Source of the DNA: CAKRPJ01 sp934376955
Lineage (GTDB): Bacteria > Bacillota > Clostridia > Lachnospirales > Lachnospiraceae
NCBI GenBank assembly: GCA_934376955.1
Contig: CAKRPJ010000009.1
Span: 1-64,000 of the forward strand
DNA length: 64,000 nt
Reading direction: 5' to 3'
The position numbers were made by a program, and so were the translations under genes. Each line of letters opens with the position of its first letter. Position 1 is the first letter of the stretch. Below are positions 31,965-40,058 of the stretch, in pieces. The notes beneath the pieces were generated by a model. It did no database searches. It was given only the letters and a program-made list of their open reading frames with translations, and was not told the DNA's origin.

Positions 31965-33825
31965 TGATGCACAGAAAACCGCACTTTCCCACAGAGACGG
32001 GCCGATGATGGTCTTAGCCGGTCCCGGTTCAGGAAAGACGACGGTGATCACACACAGGATAAAAAGATTGCTGGAGCAGGGCGTAAGCCCCTCCGGCATT
32101 CTTGTTATAACCTTTACGAAAGCGGCTGCCAGAGAAATGAAGGAGCGCTTTTTTTCGTTGATGAAGCAGGAAGGGGAAAATTCCGAAAGAGTATCTGAGG
32201 CGGAGGCGGTGAGCTTCGGAACATTCCATGCCGTCTTTTATCATATCCTCCGGCTTGCCTATGGATTTTCCGGCAATAACATTATCAGCGAGGAAGATAA
32301 AAAGAAATATTTTAAGGATTTTATCGAAGCCTCCGGGCTGGATGTGGAGGACACAGGAGAATTTATCGCAGCACTGATCAATGAGATCAGCTATGTAAAA
32401 GGGAACCGGATCGATTCGGCCTGCTATTACTCCGGAAACTGTCCGGAGGAGTGGTTTAAAAAGCTGTATGCCGGTTACGAGGATATGCTGAGGGATAAGG
32501 GAAAGCTGGATTTTGATGATATGCTGGTCTTATGCTATGAGCTTTTTTCGGAACGCCGGGATATTTTATCTGCATGGCAGAAAAAATACAAATACATACT
32601 GGTGGATGAATTTCAGGATATCAACCGGCTTCAGTACGAGATCGTCAAGATGCTGGCCCTCCCGGAAAATAATCTTTTTATCGTCGGTGATGACGATCAG
32701 TCGATCTACCGTTTTCGCGGTGCAAGGCCGGAGATCATGCTGGGCTTTGAAAAGGACTTTCCCGGAGCCAAAAGAGTGCTGCTGGCAGAAAACTACCGTT
32801 CCACAAGAGATATCGTAGAGACCTCGCTGCGCCTTATTTCCCACAACAAAGTCCGCTTTGAAAAGAAGCTGCTCCCGACGCACGGCGCCGGAAGGCCGGT
32901 AGATATCAACGTCTATAAAAATCCGGTGGAGGAGGCGGAAGCCATAGCCAGAAGGATCCGGCAGTATGAACAGGCAGGTTATCCATATACGGATATGTCT
33001 GTCTTATTCCGTACCGGCATCAGCTCGGGACTTTTGGCGGAAAAGCTGATGGAGTACAATATCCCGTTTATTATGAGGGATGTGATCCCAAATTTCTACA
33101 GCCATTGGATCGCAAAGGATATGCTTTCTTATTTAGAGCTCGGAAACGGCGGAAGGAAGCGGAGCGATTTCTTTCGGATCATGAACCGCCCGAAGCGTTA
33201 TCTGAGCCGGGATGCCTTTGAGACACCGGAGGTATCCCTTGAGGCAGTCAGAGCCTATTACCGGGATCGTGACTGGATGGATGAAAGACTTTGTGATTTG
33301 GAGACACATCTGCGTATCATCGGGCGTCTGAAGCCGGCAGCGGCCATCAATTATATCCGCAGATCGGTAGGGTACGACGGATATTTAAAAGAATATGCGG
33401 AATTTCGCCGTCTGAAACCGGAGGAGCTTTATGAGGTCGCGGACAGGCTGATGGAAAGTGCTTCCGGTTTTTCCGGTCTGGAGGAATGGAAGGAGCATAT
33501 CCGTCAGTATGAGGAGACACTGAAGGATCGGCGCGAGGATGTGGCCGGGGTCACTCTTTCTACCATGCACAGCGCAAAGGGGTTGGAATACAGGATCGTG
33601 TTTATCGCCGATGTCAATGAAGGGGTCATCCCCCATCACAAGGCCGGGCTTCCGGCTGATATCGAGGAGGAACGGCGGCTGTTTTATGTTGCCTTGACAC
33701 GGGCGAAGGAGCGCCTTCATCTCTGTGCGGTCAGGGAAAGATATCACAGGGATCAGGAATTATCCCGTTTTATCGGGGAGTGCCGCATGAAAAAGCCGGT
33801 TAAGGAAGAACGGAGGAATATATAA
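31954..33825 (+). CDS. UvrD/Rep/PcrA-like superfamily 1 DNA helicase
   Basis: 3'-to-5' ATP-dependent helicase. About 623 residues with motif I AGPGSGKTT, TFTKAAAREM (Ia), LVDEFQD (II), GDDDQSIYRFRGA (III), ENYRSTRDI (IV), STMHSAKGLEY (V) and FYVALTRAKERL (VI). It is about 100 residues shorter than PcrA and lacks the polymerase-binding C-terminal Tudor-like region, so it is a compact paralogue rather than clearly PcrA itself. Start ATG 31954 overlaps the gltX end by 11 bases; TTG 31948 is an alternative. Confidence 0.9.
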   Translation: MEFNDAQKTALSHRDGPMMVLAGPGSGKTTVITHRIKRLLEQGVSPSGILVITFTKAAAREMKERFFSLMKQEGENSERVSEAEAVSFGTFHAVFYHILRLAYGFSGNNIISEEDKKKYFKDFIEASGLDVEDTGEFIAALINEISYVKGNRIDSACYYSGNCPEEWFKKLYAGYEDMLRDKGKLDFDDMLVLCYELFSERRDILSAWQKKYKYILVDEFQDINRLQYEIVKMLALPENNLFIVGDDDQSIYRFRGARPEIMLGFEKDFPGAKRVLLAENYRSTRDIVETSLRLISHNKVRFEKKLLPTHGAGRPVDINVYKNPVEEAEAIARRIRQYEQAGYPYTDMSVLFRTGISSGLLAEKLMEYNIPFIMRDVIPNFYSHWIAKDMLSYLELGNGGRKRSDFFRIMNRPKRYLSRDAFETPEVSLEAVRAYYRDRDWMDERLCDLETHLRIIGRLKPAAAINYIRRSVGYDGYLKEYAEFRRLKPEELYEVADRLMESASGFSGLEEWKEHIRQYEETLKDRREDVAGVTLSTMHSAKGLEYRIVFIADVNEGVIPHHKAGLPADIEEERRLFYVALTRAKERLHLCAVRERYHRDQELSRFIGECRMKKPVKEERRNI

Positions 33826-33826
33826 T

Positions 33827-34342
33827 ATGGGTCTGATCCACATTTACTGCGGAGACGGAAAAGGTAAGACAAGTGCGGCGATCGGCCTCGCAGTCCGTGC
33901 TGCGGGCAGAGGAAGGAAGATCGTCATTGCCCGTTTCTTAAAGACGGAGGATTCCGGGGAAGTGGAGATATTAAAGAAGCTCCCTGAGATCACTCTGATC
34001 CCGTGTGAGCAGCAATTCGGTTTTTTTTCGTCGATGGATCCGGAGACAAGAAAAAAGGCGGCTTTATGGAATGACACATTGTTTGATCGGGCAGTCAGTC
34101 TTTCTGAAACAGCAGATATGCTGATACTGGATGAGATAATGGCCGCAGTCGCGCATGATCTGGTGAAGGAGGAAAAGGTGCTGCAGTTTTTAAAGCACCG
34201 GCCGGAACAGCTGGAGGTCGTTATGACGGGAAGATCCCCTTCGCCGGCTTTTCTTGAGCTGGCAGATTATGTATCTGAGATCTGTAAGCGGAAGCATCCT
34301 TTTGATAAAGGAATTTCTGCAAGAATAGGAATTGAGTATTGA
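33827..34342 (+). CDS. Corrinoid adenosyltransferase (CobA/CobO/BtuR family)
   Basis: Transfers the 5'-deoxyadenosyl group of ATP to Co(I) corrinoids to give adenosylcobalamin-type cofactors. 171 residues with the P-loop GDGKGKTSAAIG at the N-terminus, LILDEIMAAV in the middle and MTGRSPSPAFLELADYVSE near the C-terminus. Lacks the N-terminal extension of E. coli BtuR, as is common in Clostridia. It follows the helicase by one base, with CGGAGG upstream. Together with the corrinoid operon at 18-23 kb it shows that this organism handles B12, but the two loci are not co-transcribed. Confidence 0.9.
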   Translation: MGLIHIYCGDGKGKTSAAIGLAVRAAGRGRKIVIARFLKTEDSGEVEILKKLPEITLIPCEQQFGFFSSMDPETRKKAALWNDTLFDRAVSLSETADMLILDEIMAAVAHDLVKEEKVLQFLKHRPEQLEVVMTGRSPSPAFLELADYVSEICKRKHPFDKGISARIGIEY

Positions 34343-34367
34343 TTTTTTTAGCATTTACTGGTATGCT
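34339..34367 (+). promoter_or_regulatory. Promoter of the DUF1292 gene
   Basis: TTGATT (34339-34344), 17-base spacer, TATGCT (34362-34367), starting inside the adenosyltransferase stop codon region. Confidence 0.6.
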
Positions 34368-34426
34368 GATTACAGATAATGAACGAAACAGTTATCTGAT
34401 CAATTTGAAACAGGAAAGGAAATACC

Positions 34427-34774
34427 ATGGCAAACGAAAAGAATGCAAACGGACTCGGAAACAGAGAGGACGCAAACGAGGAAGAAATGACAGTGACTCT
34501 CACACTGGATGACGGATCTGAACTGGAGTGTGTAGTCCTTACAATCTTCGAGGCCGGTGATAAAGAATATATTGCACTGCTTCCGCTGGATGGACAGGAA
34601 GCGGAGGACGGCGAGGTTTACTTATACCGTTACTCCGAAGATGAAAACGGTACTCCGGATCTTGAGAATATCGTAAGCGATGAGGAGTATGAGATCGTTG
34701 CAGATGCATTTGACGAGCTTCTGGATACAGAAGAATTTGACGAGCTGGTCAGCGCGGAAGAACTCGAAGAATAA
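34427..34774 (+). CDS. DUF1292 (YrzB-like) acidic protein
   Basis: 115 residues, strongly acidic, with the DUF1292 core: VTLTLDDGSELECVVLTIFE, EYIALLPL, EVYLYRYSED and an ISDEEYE-like segment IVSDEEYEIVADAF. Function of the family is unknown; in Firmicutes it is often near yrrK/yrzL genes, which are not here. ATG 34427 has GGAAAGGAAA. Monocistronic, closed by the terminator at 34821-34860. Confidence 0.85.
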   Translation: MANEKNANGLGNREDANEEEMTVTLTLDDGSELECVVLTIFEAGDKEYIALLPLDGQEAEDGEVYLYRYSEDENGTPDLENIVSDEEYEIVADAFDELLDTEEFDELVSAEELEE

Positions 34775-34820
34775 TTTTTGTGTAACAATGTGTGGGCTAT
34801 TTTATACGGAAAAGTAAAAA

Positions 34821-34860
34821 CAGGCTCCGGGAATTTATTCCCGGGGCCTGATCCGTTTTT
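34821..34860. terminator. Terminator between DUF1292 gene and ychF
   Basis: CAGGCTCCGGGAAT (34821-34834) pairs with ATTCCCGGGGCCTG (34837-34850) at 13 of 14 positions, followed by ATCCGTTTTTA. An A-rich stretch on the other side may let it serve ychF too. Confidence 0.85.
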
Positions 34861-34884
34861 AGGTGAATTTTTACGTGAAGTCTG

Positions 34885-35982
34885 CTATACATTGAAACGG
34901 AAAAGAACAACGTCTCCGTCCTTGATCACGTATTCCTTGCCCTCAATCCGGACAAGTCCTTTTTCTTTTGCGGCTGTATAGGAGCCGCAGTCCAGCAGAT
35001 CCTTGTAATTTACGACCTCAGCCTTGATAAAGCCGCGCTCGAAATCAGAATGGATCTTTCCGGCAGCCTGGGGAGCCTTTGTACCGATCTTAATTGTCCA
35101 AGCACGAGTTTCCTTTTCTCCTGCGGTCAGATAGCTGTGGAGACCGAGAATGCGGTAGCTGGCGGCAATGAGCTTGTCCAGTCCGGATTCTGTAAGTCCG
35201 AGAGCTTCTAAAAATTCTTTCTTTTCATCATCATCCAGCTCTGCGATCTCCTGCTCGATCTGAGCACAGATCACAAACACTTCACAGTCATTTTCTGCGG
35301 CAAATTTCTTTACAGACTGAACATAAGGGTTGTTTGCACCGTCATCGGCAAGATCTTCTTCGCTGACGTTGGCAGCAAAAATTACCGGCTTCCAAGTGAG
35401 AAGATTTAAAGAGTTGATAAAGGCAAGGGTATCCTCATCGTCACAGACAAAGCTTCGTGCCAGATTTCCTTCTTCAAGATGTGCCTTCATCGCCTTGGTG
35501 ATCTCTAACTCCTTAGCGATCGCCTTGTTATTGGCAGCACCGCGGCTTCCTTTTGCGATCCTCCGATCGAGGATTTCGATGTCGGAGAAGATCAGCTCCA
35601 GATTGATGGTTTCGATATCACGGAGCGGATCAACACTTCCGTCAACGTGGATCACATTCGGATCATCAAAGCAGCGGACAACGTGGACAATGGCATCCAC
35701 CTCACGGATATTGGATAAGAACTGGTTTCCGAGTCCCTCACCCTTTGATGCACCTTTTACAAGGCCGGCAATGTCAACAAATTCGACAACGGCCGGGGTG
35801 ATCTTTTCCGAGTTATACAGATCGGAAAGAAGCTTTAAACGGAAGTCGGGAACAGGAACAACGCCCACGTTCGGGTCGATGGTACAGAAGGGGTAGTTGG
35901 CGGATTCTGCACCGGCCTTTGTCAGGGAGTTAAATAATGTACTTTTGCCTACGTTTGGCAGGCCTACGATACCTAATTTCAT
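34885..35982 (-). CDS. ychF: Ribosome-associated ATPase/GTPase YchF (Obg family)
   Basis: 365-residue universally conserved P-loop protein that prefers ATP. GLPNVGKSTLFN (P-loop), FVDIAGLVKGASKGEGLGNQFL (G3 region), and the TGS-like C-terminal domain with AWTIKIGTKAPQAAGKIHSDFERGFI are all present. Length is standard. Linked to ribosome binding and stress responses in other bacteria. AAAGGAG lies 11 bases before ATG 35982. Monocistronic. Confidence 0.95.
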   Translation of the reverse strand: MKLGIVGLPNVGKSTLFNSLTKAGAESANYPFCTIDPNVGVVPVPDFRLKLLSDLYNSEKITPAVVEFVDIAGLVKGASKGEGLGNQFLSNIREVDAIVHVVRCFDDPNVIHVDGSVDPLRDIETINLELIFSDIEILDRRIAKGSRGAANNKAIAKELEITKAMKAHLEEGNLARSFVCDDEDTLAFINSLNLLTWKPVIFAANVSEEDLADDGANNPYVQSVKKFAAENDCEVFVICAQIEQEIAELDDDEKKEFLEALGLTESGLDKLIAASYRILGLHSYLTAGEKETRAWTIKIGTKAPQAAGKIHSDFERGFIKAEVVNYKDLLDCGSYTAAKEKGLVRIEGKEYVIKDGDVVLFRFNV

Positions 35983-36295
35983 ATATATTAAATCTCCTTT
36001 AGTTTGATATGAGCTTCATCGCATAGCTTATACAGATGAGTGTTATAGGAAACGTGAGTTCATCACGACACTCTACTCTAACATAAAAACGTTATTATTT
36101 CAATAGATTCCGGCGCTTTTGGTGCGCAGCAAAACATAAATTTGATATTCTTAATTCGATAAATTCCTCAAAAGCCATGCGTTTTACCAGTTACTTCGTT
36201 CCGACATATAGAACAAAAATTACTGCATCCTGCCGCTTCACGGATAGAAAGCAGCATTTCATGATTAATAGGCAGGGACATTGCCTATTGGTTCT
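35983..36295. other. AT-rich intergenic stretch without a supported gene
   Basis: 313 bases between ychF and the small lipoprotein gene. It should contain the ychF promoter, but I could not assign hexamers with confidence. The composition is richer in A+T than the neighbours. A 29-codon minus-strand frame (36168-36257) was considered and rejected. Confidence 0.5.
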
Positions 36296-37036
36296 TTAAT
36301 ATCCATAGGTCATCAGTTTCCATTGCCCACCTTCAGAACGAGCTAACCACCATTGCCAATCCGTATATTCTTCATCTGGGTTGAATCCGCTGCCACCATT
36401 TAACGGAGAATGGAAGTTACTCTTAAGCATAATACATTGTGTAAAAGTTTCTTTTACATCAGTCGCTTTTCCTATTTCGTTCATCCATGCAATATTGGAT
36501 TCGCTGCATTCCTCATCGGTTGAATATGAAATACTGTGTAGCTCACATCCATCCCAAGTGCTGAATTCCTTTTTAATCAATTCTATCGCTGCATCTATTT
36601 CCGCTTTCGTATAAATGGACGAAGTTCCATAATCAAGATACTCTGCACTTTCTTCCTTTTTCGTTTCTTCTGCTTCAAAGAGTGCGAAACCGGAATTGTA
36701 TTTTACATACAATTTTTGCGGTTCTGACGGTTTCCAGTAAATTTCCTGACCTACATTTAAGTGGGTTCCATAGAAATCTTCTGTGGGAAATTCCAAATTA
36801 TTCACAAAAGTCACCTGACCTAAAAGCTCCCAGCTCTCCTCTTTTGGAAGATCAAAGCCGGTGGCATTATATAGATACAGAGTACCGTCATAAAAAAGAG
36901 AGGATCGTTGTACTTCTTCGGAAGCATAACCTGTAGGAGTAAGAACGCTTGATTCTGGCACCGCCTTTTGCGCAGTTTGACAGCCGACCAAAAGCAAGCA
37001 GGAAAGACCTAAAGTCATAAATAATTTTTTGCTCAT
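36296..37036 (-). CDS. Small lipoprotein of unknown function
   Basis: 246 residues. A typical lipoprotein signal with lipobox LVGC (Cys19) predicts attachment to the outer face of the membrane. The rest is soluble, with many Trp and Tyr; it contains TEAEIDAAIELIKKEFS-like amphipathic segments, and ends in WWLARSEGGQWKLMTYGY, the sort of C-terminal strand seen in small binding domains (NTF2-like folds end similarly, but this is only suggestive). No family recognised. Codon use is AT-richer than neighbours, and its surroundings are gene-poor, consistent with acquired DNA. AAAGGCGG precedes ATG 37036; ATG 37039 is equally possible. Confidence 0.75.
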   Translation of the reverse strand: MSKKLFMTLGLSCLLLVGCQTAQKAVPESSVLTPTGYASEEVQRSSLFYDGTLYLYNATGFDLPKEESWELLGQVTFVNNLEFPTEDFYGTHLNVGQEIYWKPSEPQKLYVKYNSGFALFEAEETKKEESAEYLDYGTSSIYTKAEIDAAIELIKKEFSTWDGCELHSISYSTDEECSESNIAWMNEIGKATDVKETFTQCIMLKSNFHSPLNGGSGFNPDEEYTDWQWWLARSEGGQWKLMTYGY

Positions 37037-37156
37037 CATAGTACCGCCTTTCTGCTTTTTTGTTCCAAAACAATATGCCTGTTATTATTATAAAGGAGCA
37101 GTTATTAGGAAATTCCTCCATGGGCATATCCGTTGGGCGGTCATGCCGGTGTTTTC

Positions 37157-38461
37157 CTATTTTATGCCCACAAGCTCCCACAGGATAGAAACATAAAGCT
37201 TCAATCCGATCAAAAGAGAACGTTCGTCAATATCAAAACGGTTGTTATGATGCGGAGCCGCGATATCAGAGCCGATGCACATATAGGCGGCCAGTCCCTT
37301 ATGGCTCTGCACCTTCTCCATCAGGTAAGTGGCATCCTCAGAGCCGGAGAAACCGCCCGTCGGAACATAGTGGGTGATCTCGGGGATCCTTTCGGCAGCC
37401 TTACGGATCACAGGCTCCAGGGCGGCGTCGCTGTCCGCGCTGGAAGCACTTCCCATTACCTCCGTCTTTACTGTGCAGCCAAACATTTTTGCGGCGCCCT
37501 CCATGCTGTCCATGGCACGGCCGTAAACCGTGCGTTCGATCTGGGTGGTTTCTCCGCGGGTCTCAAGGCGAAGGTATGCTTTATCGGCCACTACATTTCG
37601 TCCTGTGCCGCCATTTATGGTGCCCACATTGATCCGGGCGGCGCCCCGGGAATCCTGGCAGGCGGTGTGCATGCCCAAGGTGGCAGCACAGGCGGCAAGG
37701 ATCGCATTTTTTCCGTCCTGAGGGGAAGCTCCGGCGTGGGCGGAGAGACCGGTAAATTCAGCATCGATCTTTGTTGTGGATAAAAAGCCGTGAGAGAGTG
37801 CTAAGAGCTCGCCTGTTTTCCAGCCCATTCCGAGGTGACTGCTGATAAAGATATCGACATCGTCGAGAATCCCGCTTTCTGCAACTGCCTGAGCACCGCG
37901 GACGCCCTCCTCTGCTGGTTGGAAAATAATCTTAATGGTTCCTTTCAACGAGTCACGGATCTCATTGAGGGCAAGGCAGAGGGTGAGGCCTAAAGAAGCA
38001 TGCCCGTCGTGACCGCAGGCATGCATGCAGCCGGGATTTTCAGAGGCAAAGCCTTTTGATACCGGGAGGCGGTCAGGATCCATCGCTTCACTGACGTCAT
38101 TGCAGTCAATATCAAAACGGACGGCAACCGTGGGGCCGTTTTGATTAGTGCGGATAATGGCACATGCACCGGTCCGTCCCTTCATCCTTTTGATTATTTC
38201 CGGATCGGCTCCCTGTGCGAGGGCACGATCCTCGGCTTCCTTTTGCTTTTTTTCCTCTGGATAGGCCCAAAGGTAATCCGGATTTAGGATCTCATGACCG
38301 TATTTTACGGAAATCCCATTTTCCTCAAGGGTGTGGATAATGGAAGCAGTAGTATAGAATTCCTTCCAGCCTGATTCCGGGTGTCTGTGGAAGGCCCTTC
38401 TCTGGCCGATCATCGATTTTTCATATTTGTTCAGTTCTTCCAGATAAGTAAGAATGTTCAT
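37157..38461 (-). CDS. M20 family amidohydrolase (AbgA-like)
   Basis: Zinc-dependent hydrolase of N-acyl or aminoacyl amides. 434 residues with the metal-binding CMHACGHDGH, the catalytic glutamate in QPAEEG, the lid domain motif SAHAGASPQDGKNA and a C-terminal metal histidine in APHHNNRFDID. An insert after residue 60 with an ADPEIIKRMKGRTG segment recalls the p-aminobenzoyl-glutamate hydrolase AbgA subgroup rather than plain hippurate hydrolases. Start ATG 38461 is fixed by GGGAGGAATCACC. Its promoter appears to borrow a -35 from the adjacent repeat element. Confidence 0.88.
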   Translation of the reverse strand: MNILTYLEELNKYEKSMIGQRRAFHRHPESGWKEFYTTASIIHTLEENGISVKYGHEILNPDYLWAYPEEKKQKEAEDRALAQGADPEIIKRMKGRTGACAIIRTNQNGPTVAVRFDIDCNDVSEAMDPDRLPVSKGFASENPGCMHACGHDGHASLGLTLCLALNEIRDSLKGTIKIIFQPAEEGVRGAQAVAESGILDDVDIFISSHLGMGWKTGELLALSHGFLSTTKIDAEFTGLSAHAGASPQDGKNAILAACAATLGMHTACQDSRGAARINVGTINGGTGRNVVADKAYLRLETRGETTQIERTVYGRAMDSMEGAAKMFGCTVKTEVMGSASSADSDAALEPVIRKAAERIPEITHYVPTGGFSGSEDATYLMEKVQSHKGLAAYMCIGSDIAAPHHNNRFDIDERSLLIGLKLYVSILWELVGIK

Positions 38462-38488
38462 GGTGATTCCTCCCTGTATTTTCATATA

Positions 38489-38518
38489 ATGATATCGGGG
38501 TAAAGCGGACATTCGCAA
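38489..38518 (-). promoter_or_regulatory. Probable amidohydrolase promoter overlapping the structured repeat
   Basis: Minus-strand TTGCGA (38518-38513), 18-base spacer, TATCAT (38494-38489). The -35 lies in the loop of the first hairpin of repeat copy A. Confidence 0.5.
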
Positions 38519-38660
38519 TCCGCTTCGCTACTTGCTCATGAACGCAGTCGCTTCGCGATCTGTCAGTGGGAGCTTTCAACTCCCACTGACATAAGCATCC
38601 CCCCTCACCCGCCGCTTAGTGCTCCGCGCACTTGAAGCGGGGGAATGCTTATCTGCGTTC
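38502..38660. repeat. Structured dispersed repeat, copy A
   Basis: Six helices: AAGCGGA/TCCGCTT (38503-38525); outer stem GAACGCAG/CTGCGTTC (38540-38547 with 38653-38660); TCGC/GCGA (38548-38558); GTCAGTGGGAG/CTCCCACTGAC (38562-38590, 11 perfect pairs); ATAAGCAT plus C-run with G-run plus ATGCTTAT (38591-38652); CCGCTT-AGTGC with GCACT-AAGCGG (38612-38640). The same layout with different stem sequences appears at 53786-53942. It holds no protein gene. The remainder of 38661-38854 contains the hairpin ATCCTAC/GTAGGAT (38668-38697) and the lgt promoter. Confidence 0.8.
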
Positions 38661-38794
38661 AAAAACAATCCTACCCAATATTCGCATATTGTAGGATCAT
38701 CATCCTACTTTTATGCTCAGTATAAAAGGAATAGTATAAAAATGCAAGGGCTTTACTCTGTCGAATCAGGGCGAGTCCTGTCATGCGAATTTAT

Positions 38795-38823
38795 TTGCTT
38801 TTTGTAGTATTTCGGAGTAAAAT
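38795..38823 (+). promoter_or_regulatory. lgt promoter
   Basis: TTGCTT (38795-38800), 17-base spacer, TAAAAT (38818-38823), 32 bases before the lgt start. Confidence 0.65.
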
Positions 38824-38854
38824 AGGATTCACAAACGATTAAAGGAGTGTGGGC

Positions 38855-39727
38855 ATGACAGAAGGAACTGATTTAATCTTTGTGCATCTTGGTATTTCTG
38901 TAACGCATATGGTTAAGAGTTTTTCGCTGTTCGGAGTATCGTTTGCGTATTACGGTCTGATCATTGGGATCGGCATGATCGCCGGTCTTCTGGTGGCTCA
39001 GTCCGACGCGAAACGGCGAGGGCAGGATCCCGAGATGTATGTGGATTTTATGATCTATGGTATTATTTTTGCAATTCTCGGAGCACGTATTTATTATGTA
39101 ATATTCCAGTGGGGATATTATAAAGATCATTTATCAGAGATTGTTAATCTGAGAAAAGGCGGATTGGCGATTTACGGCGGCATCATAGCGTCTGTGATCA
39201 CCCTGCTTGTGTTTACAAAAAAGCGGGGCATCTCATTTTTGTCCATGGCAGACAGCTGCTGCTTGGGACTTGTCACCGGCCAGATCATCGGACGGTGGGG
39301 TAATTTTGTAAATTGTGAGGCATTCGGCGGATATACAGACAATCTGTTTGCCATGCGTATCAAACGAAGCATTGTAAATGAAAGTATGATATCTCAGGAT
39401 GTGCTGGATCATCTGATTACGGAAAACGGGATACAGTATATTCAGGTTCATCCGACCTTTCTTTATGAATCCTTATGGAATCTTGGTCTTCTTTTGTTTA
39501 TGCTCTGGTATCGGAAAAGAAAAAAATTTACAGGAGAAATGTTGTTGATCTATCTTACCGGTTATGGAATCGGACGAGCATGGATCGAGGGGCTGCGTAC
39601 AGACCAGCTCCTGATTCCGGGAACGAGCCTGGCAGTTTCGCAGCTCCTTTCTGTTGCGCTTGCTGTTATTTCCGTGTTTGTCCTTTTACGATGCAGAAGG
39701 AAGGCAATTGGAAGTAAGGAGGAATAA
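38855..39727 (+). CDS. lgt: Prolipoprotein diacylglyceryl transferase
   Basis: Membrane enzyme that attaches diacylglycerol to the lipobox cysteine of prolipoproteins (the CapA-like, GerMN and 36-kb lipoproteins of this window are likely substrates). 290 residues, about seven membrane helices, with ARIYYV, GGLAIYGGII, the signature GRWGNFVNCEAFGG, and a C-terminal RAWIEGLRTDQL. Start ATG 38855 is seven bases after AAAGGAG; the in-frame GTG 38849 is too close to the site. Confidence 0.94.
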   Translation: MTEGTDLIFVHLGISVTHMVKSFSLFGVSFAYYGLIIGIGMIAGLLVAQSDAKRRGQDPEMYVDFMIYGIIFAILGARIYYVIFQWGYYKDHLSEIVNLRKGGLAIYGGIIASVITLLVFTKKRGISFLSMADSCCLGLVTGQIIGRWGNFVNCEAFGGYTDNLFAMRIKRSIVNESMISQDVLDHLITENGIQYIQVHPTFLYESLWNLGLLLFMLWYRKRKKFTGEMLLIYLTGYGIGRAWIEGLRTDQLLIPGTSLAVSQLLSVALAVISVFVLLRCRRKAIGSKEE

Positions 39728-39733
39728 CGAGGC

Positions 39734-39898
39734 ATGAACGGACAAAATGAACATAAAAGGAGGCTGGCAGAACGGATCGAGGAGGCCAGAAGGGTACTCA
39801 ACAACAGTATCGACCGCAAAGAGGCTTATGATATCGTTTATAAGCACAGTGTAGAGCTGGATCGATTGATCGCGGCATATCTCGCCGTCGGAAATTAA
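39734..39898 (+). CDS. Spo0E-like aspartyl-phosphate phosphatase family protein
   Basis: A 54-residue protein. It has the two-helix layout of the Spo0E family: RIEEARRVLNNSIDRKEAYD, then the signature SVELDRLIAAYL, which matches the SxELDxLIxxY core containing the conserved Ser and Asp. Known members remove phosphate from Spo0A and delay sporulation. It starts six bases after lgt, without a strong ribosome site of its own (GAGG four bases upstream), so is probably co-transcribed with lgt. Confidence 0.8.
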   Translation: MNGQNEHKRRLAERIEEARRVLNNSIDRKEAYDIVYKHSVELDRLIAAYLAVGN

Positions 39899-39929
39899 TA
39901 TTTAGTGGAAAATGGCCGGAAAATGGCCG

Positions 39930-39985
39930 AATGACCCGCATCTTTGTATTCTGAAAACGGAATACGAAGATACGGGTCATTTTTA
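39930..39985. terminator. Bidirectional terminator between the lgt unit and the antiporter
   Basis: AATGACCCG-ATCTT-GTATTC (39930-39951) pairs with GAATAC-AAGAT-CGGGTCATT (39960-39981) and continues into TTTTA. Confidence 0.85.
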
Positions 39986-40058
39986 TCGTGCGCCCGGCGG
40001 TACTCCGACTGAGATAAACTCCGGGAGGATGCACAGTGATTCTGTATGGAATAAAAGA

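Noticed and set aside
36168..36257. 29-codon minus-strand frame with Cys-x3-Cys-x2-Cys spacing
   Set aside because: The spacing recalls radical SAM enzymes, but the frame is far too short, has no ribosome site and may be chance in AT-rich DNA.
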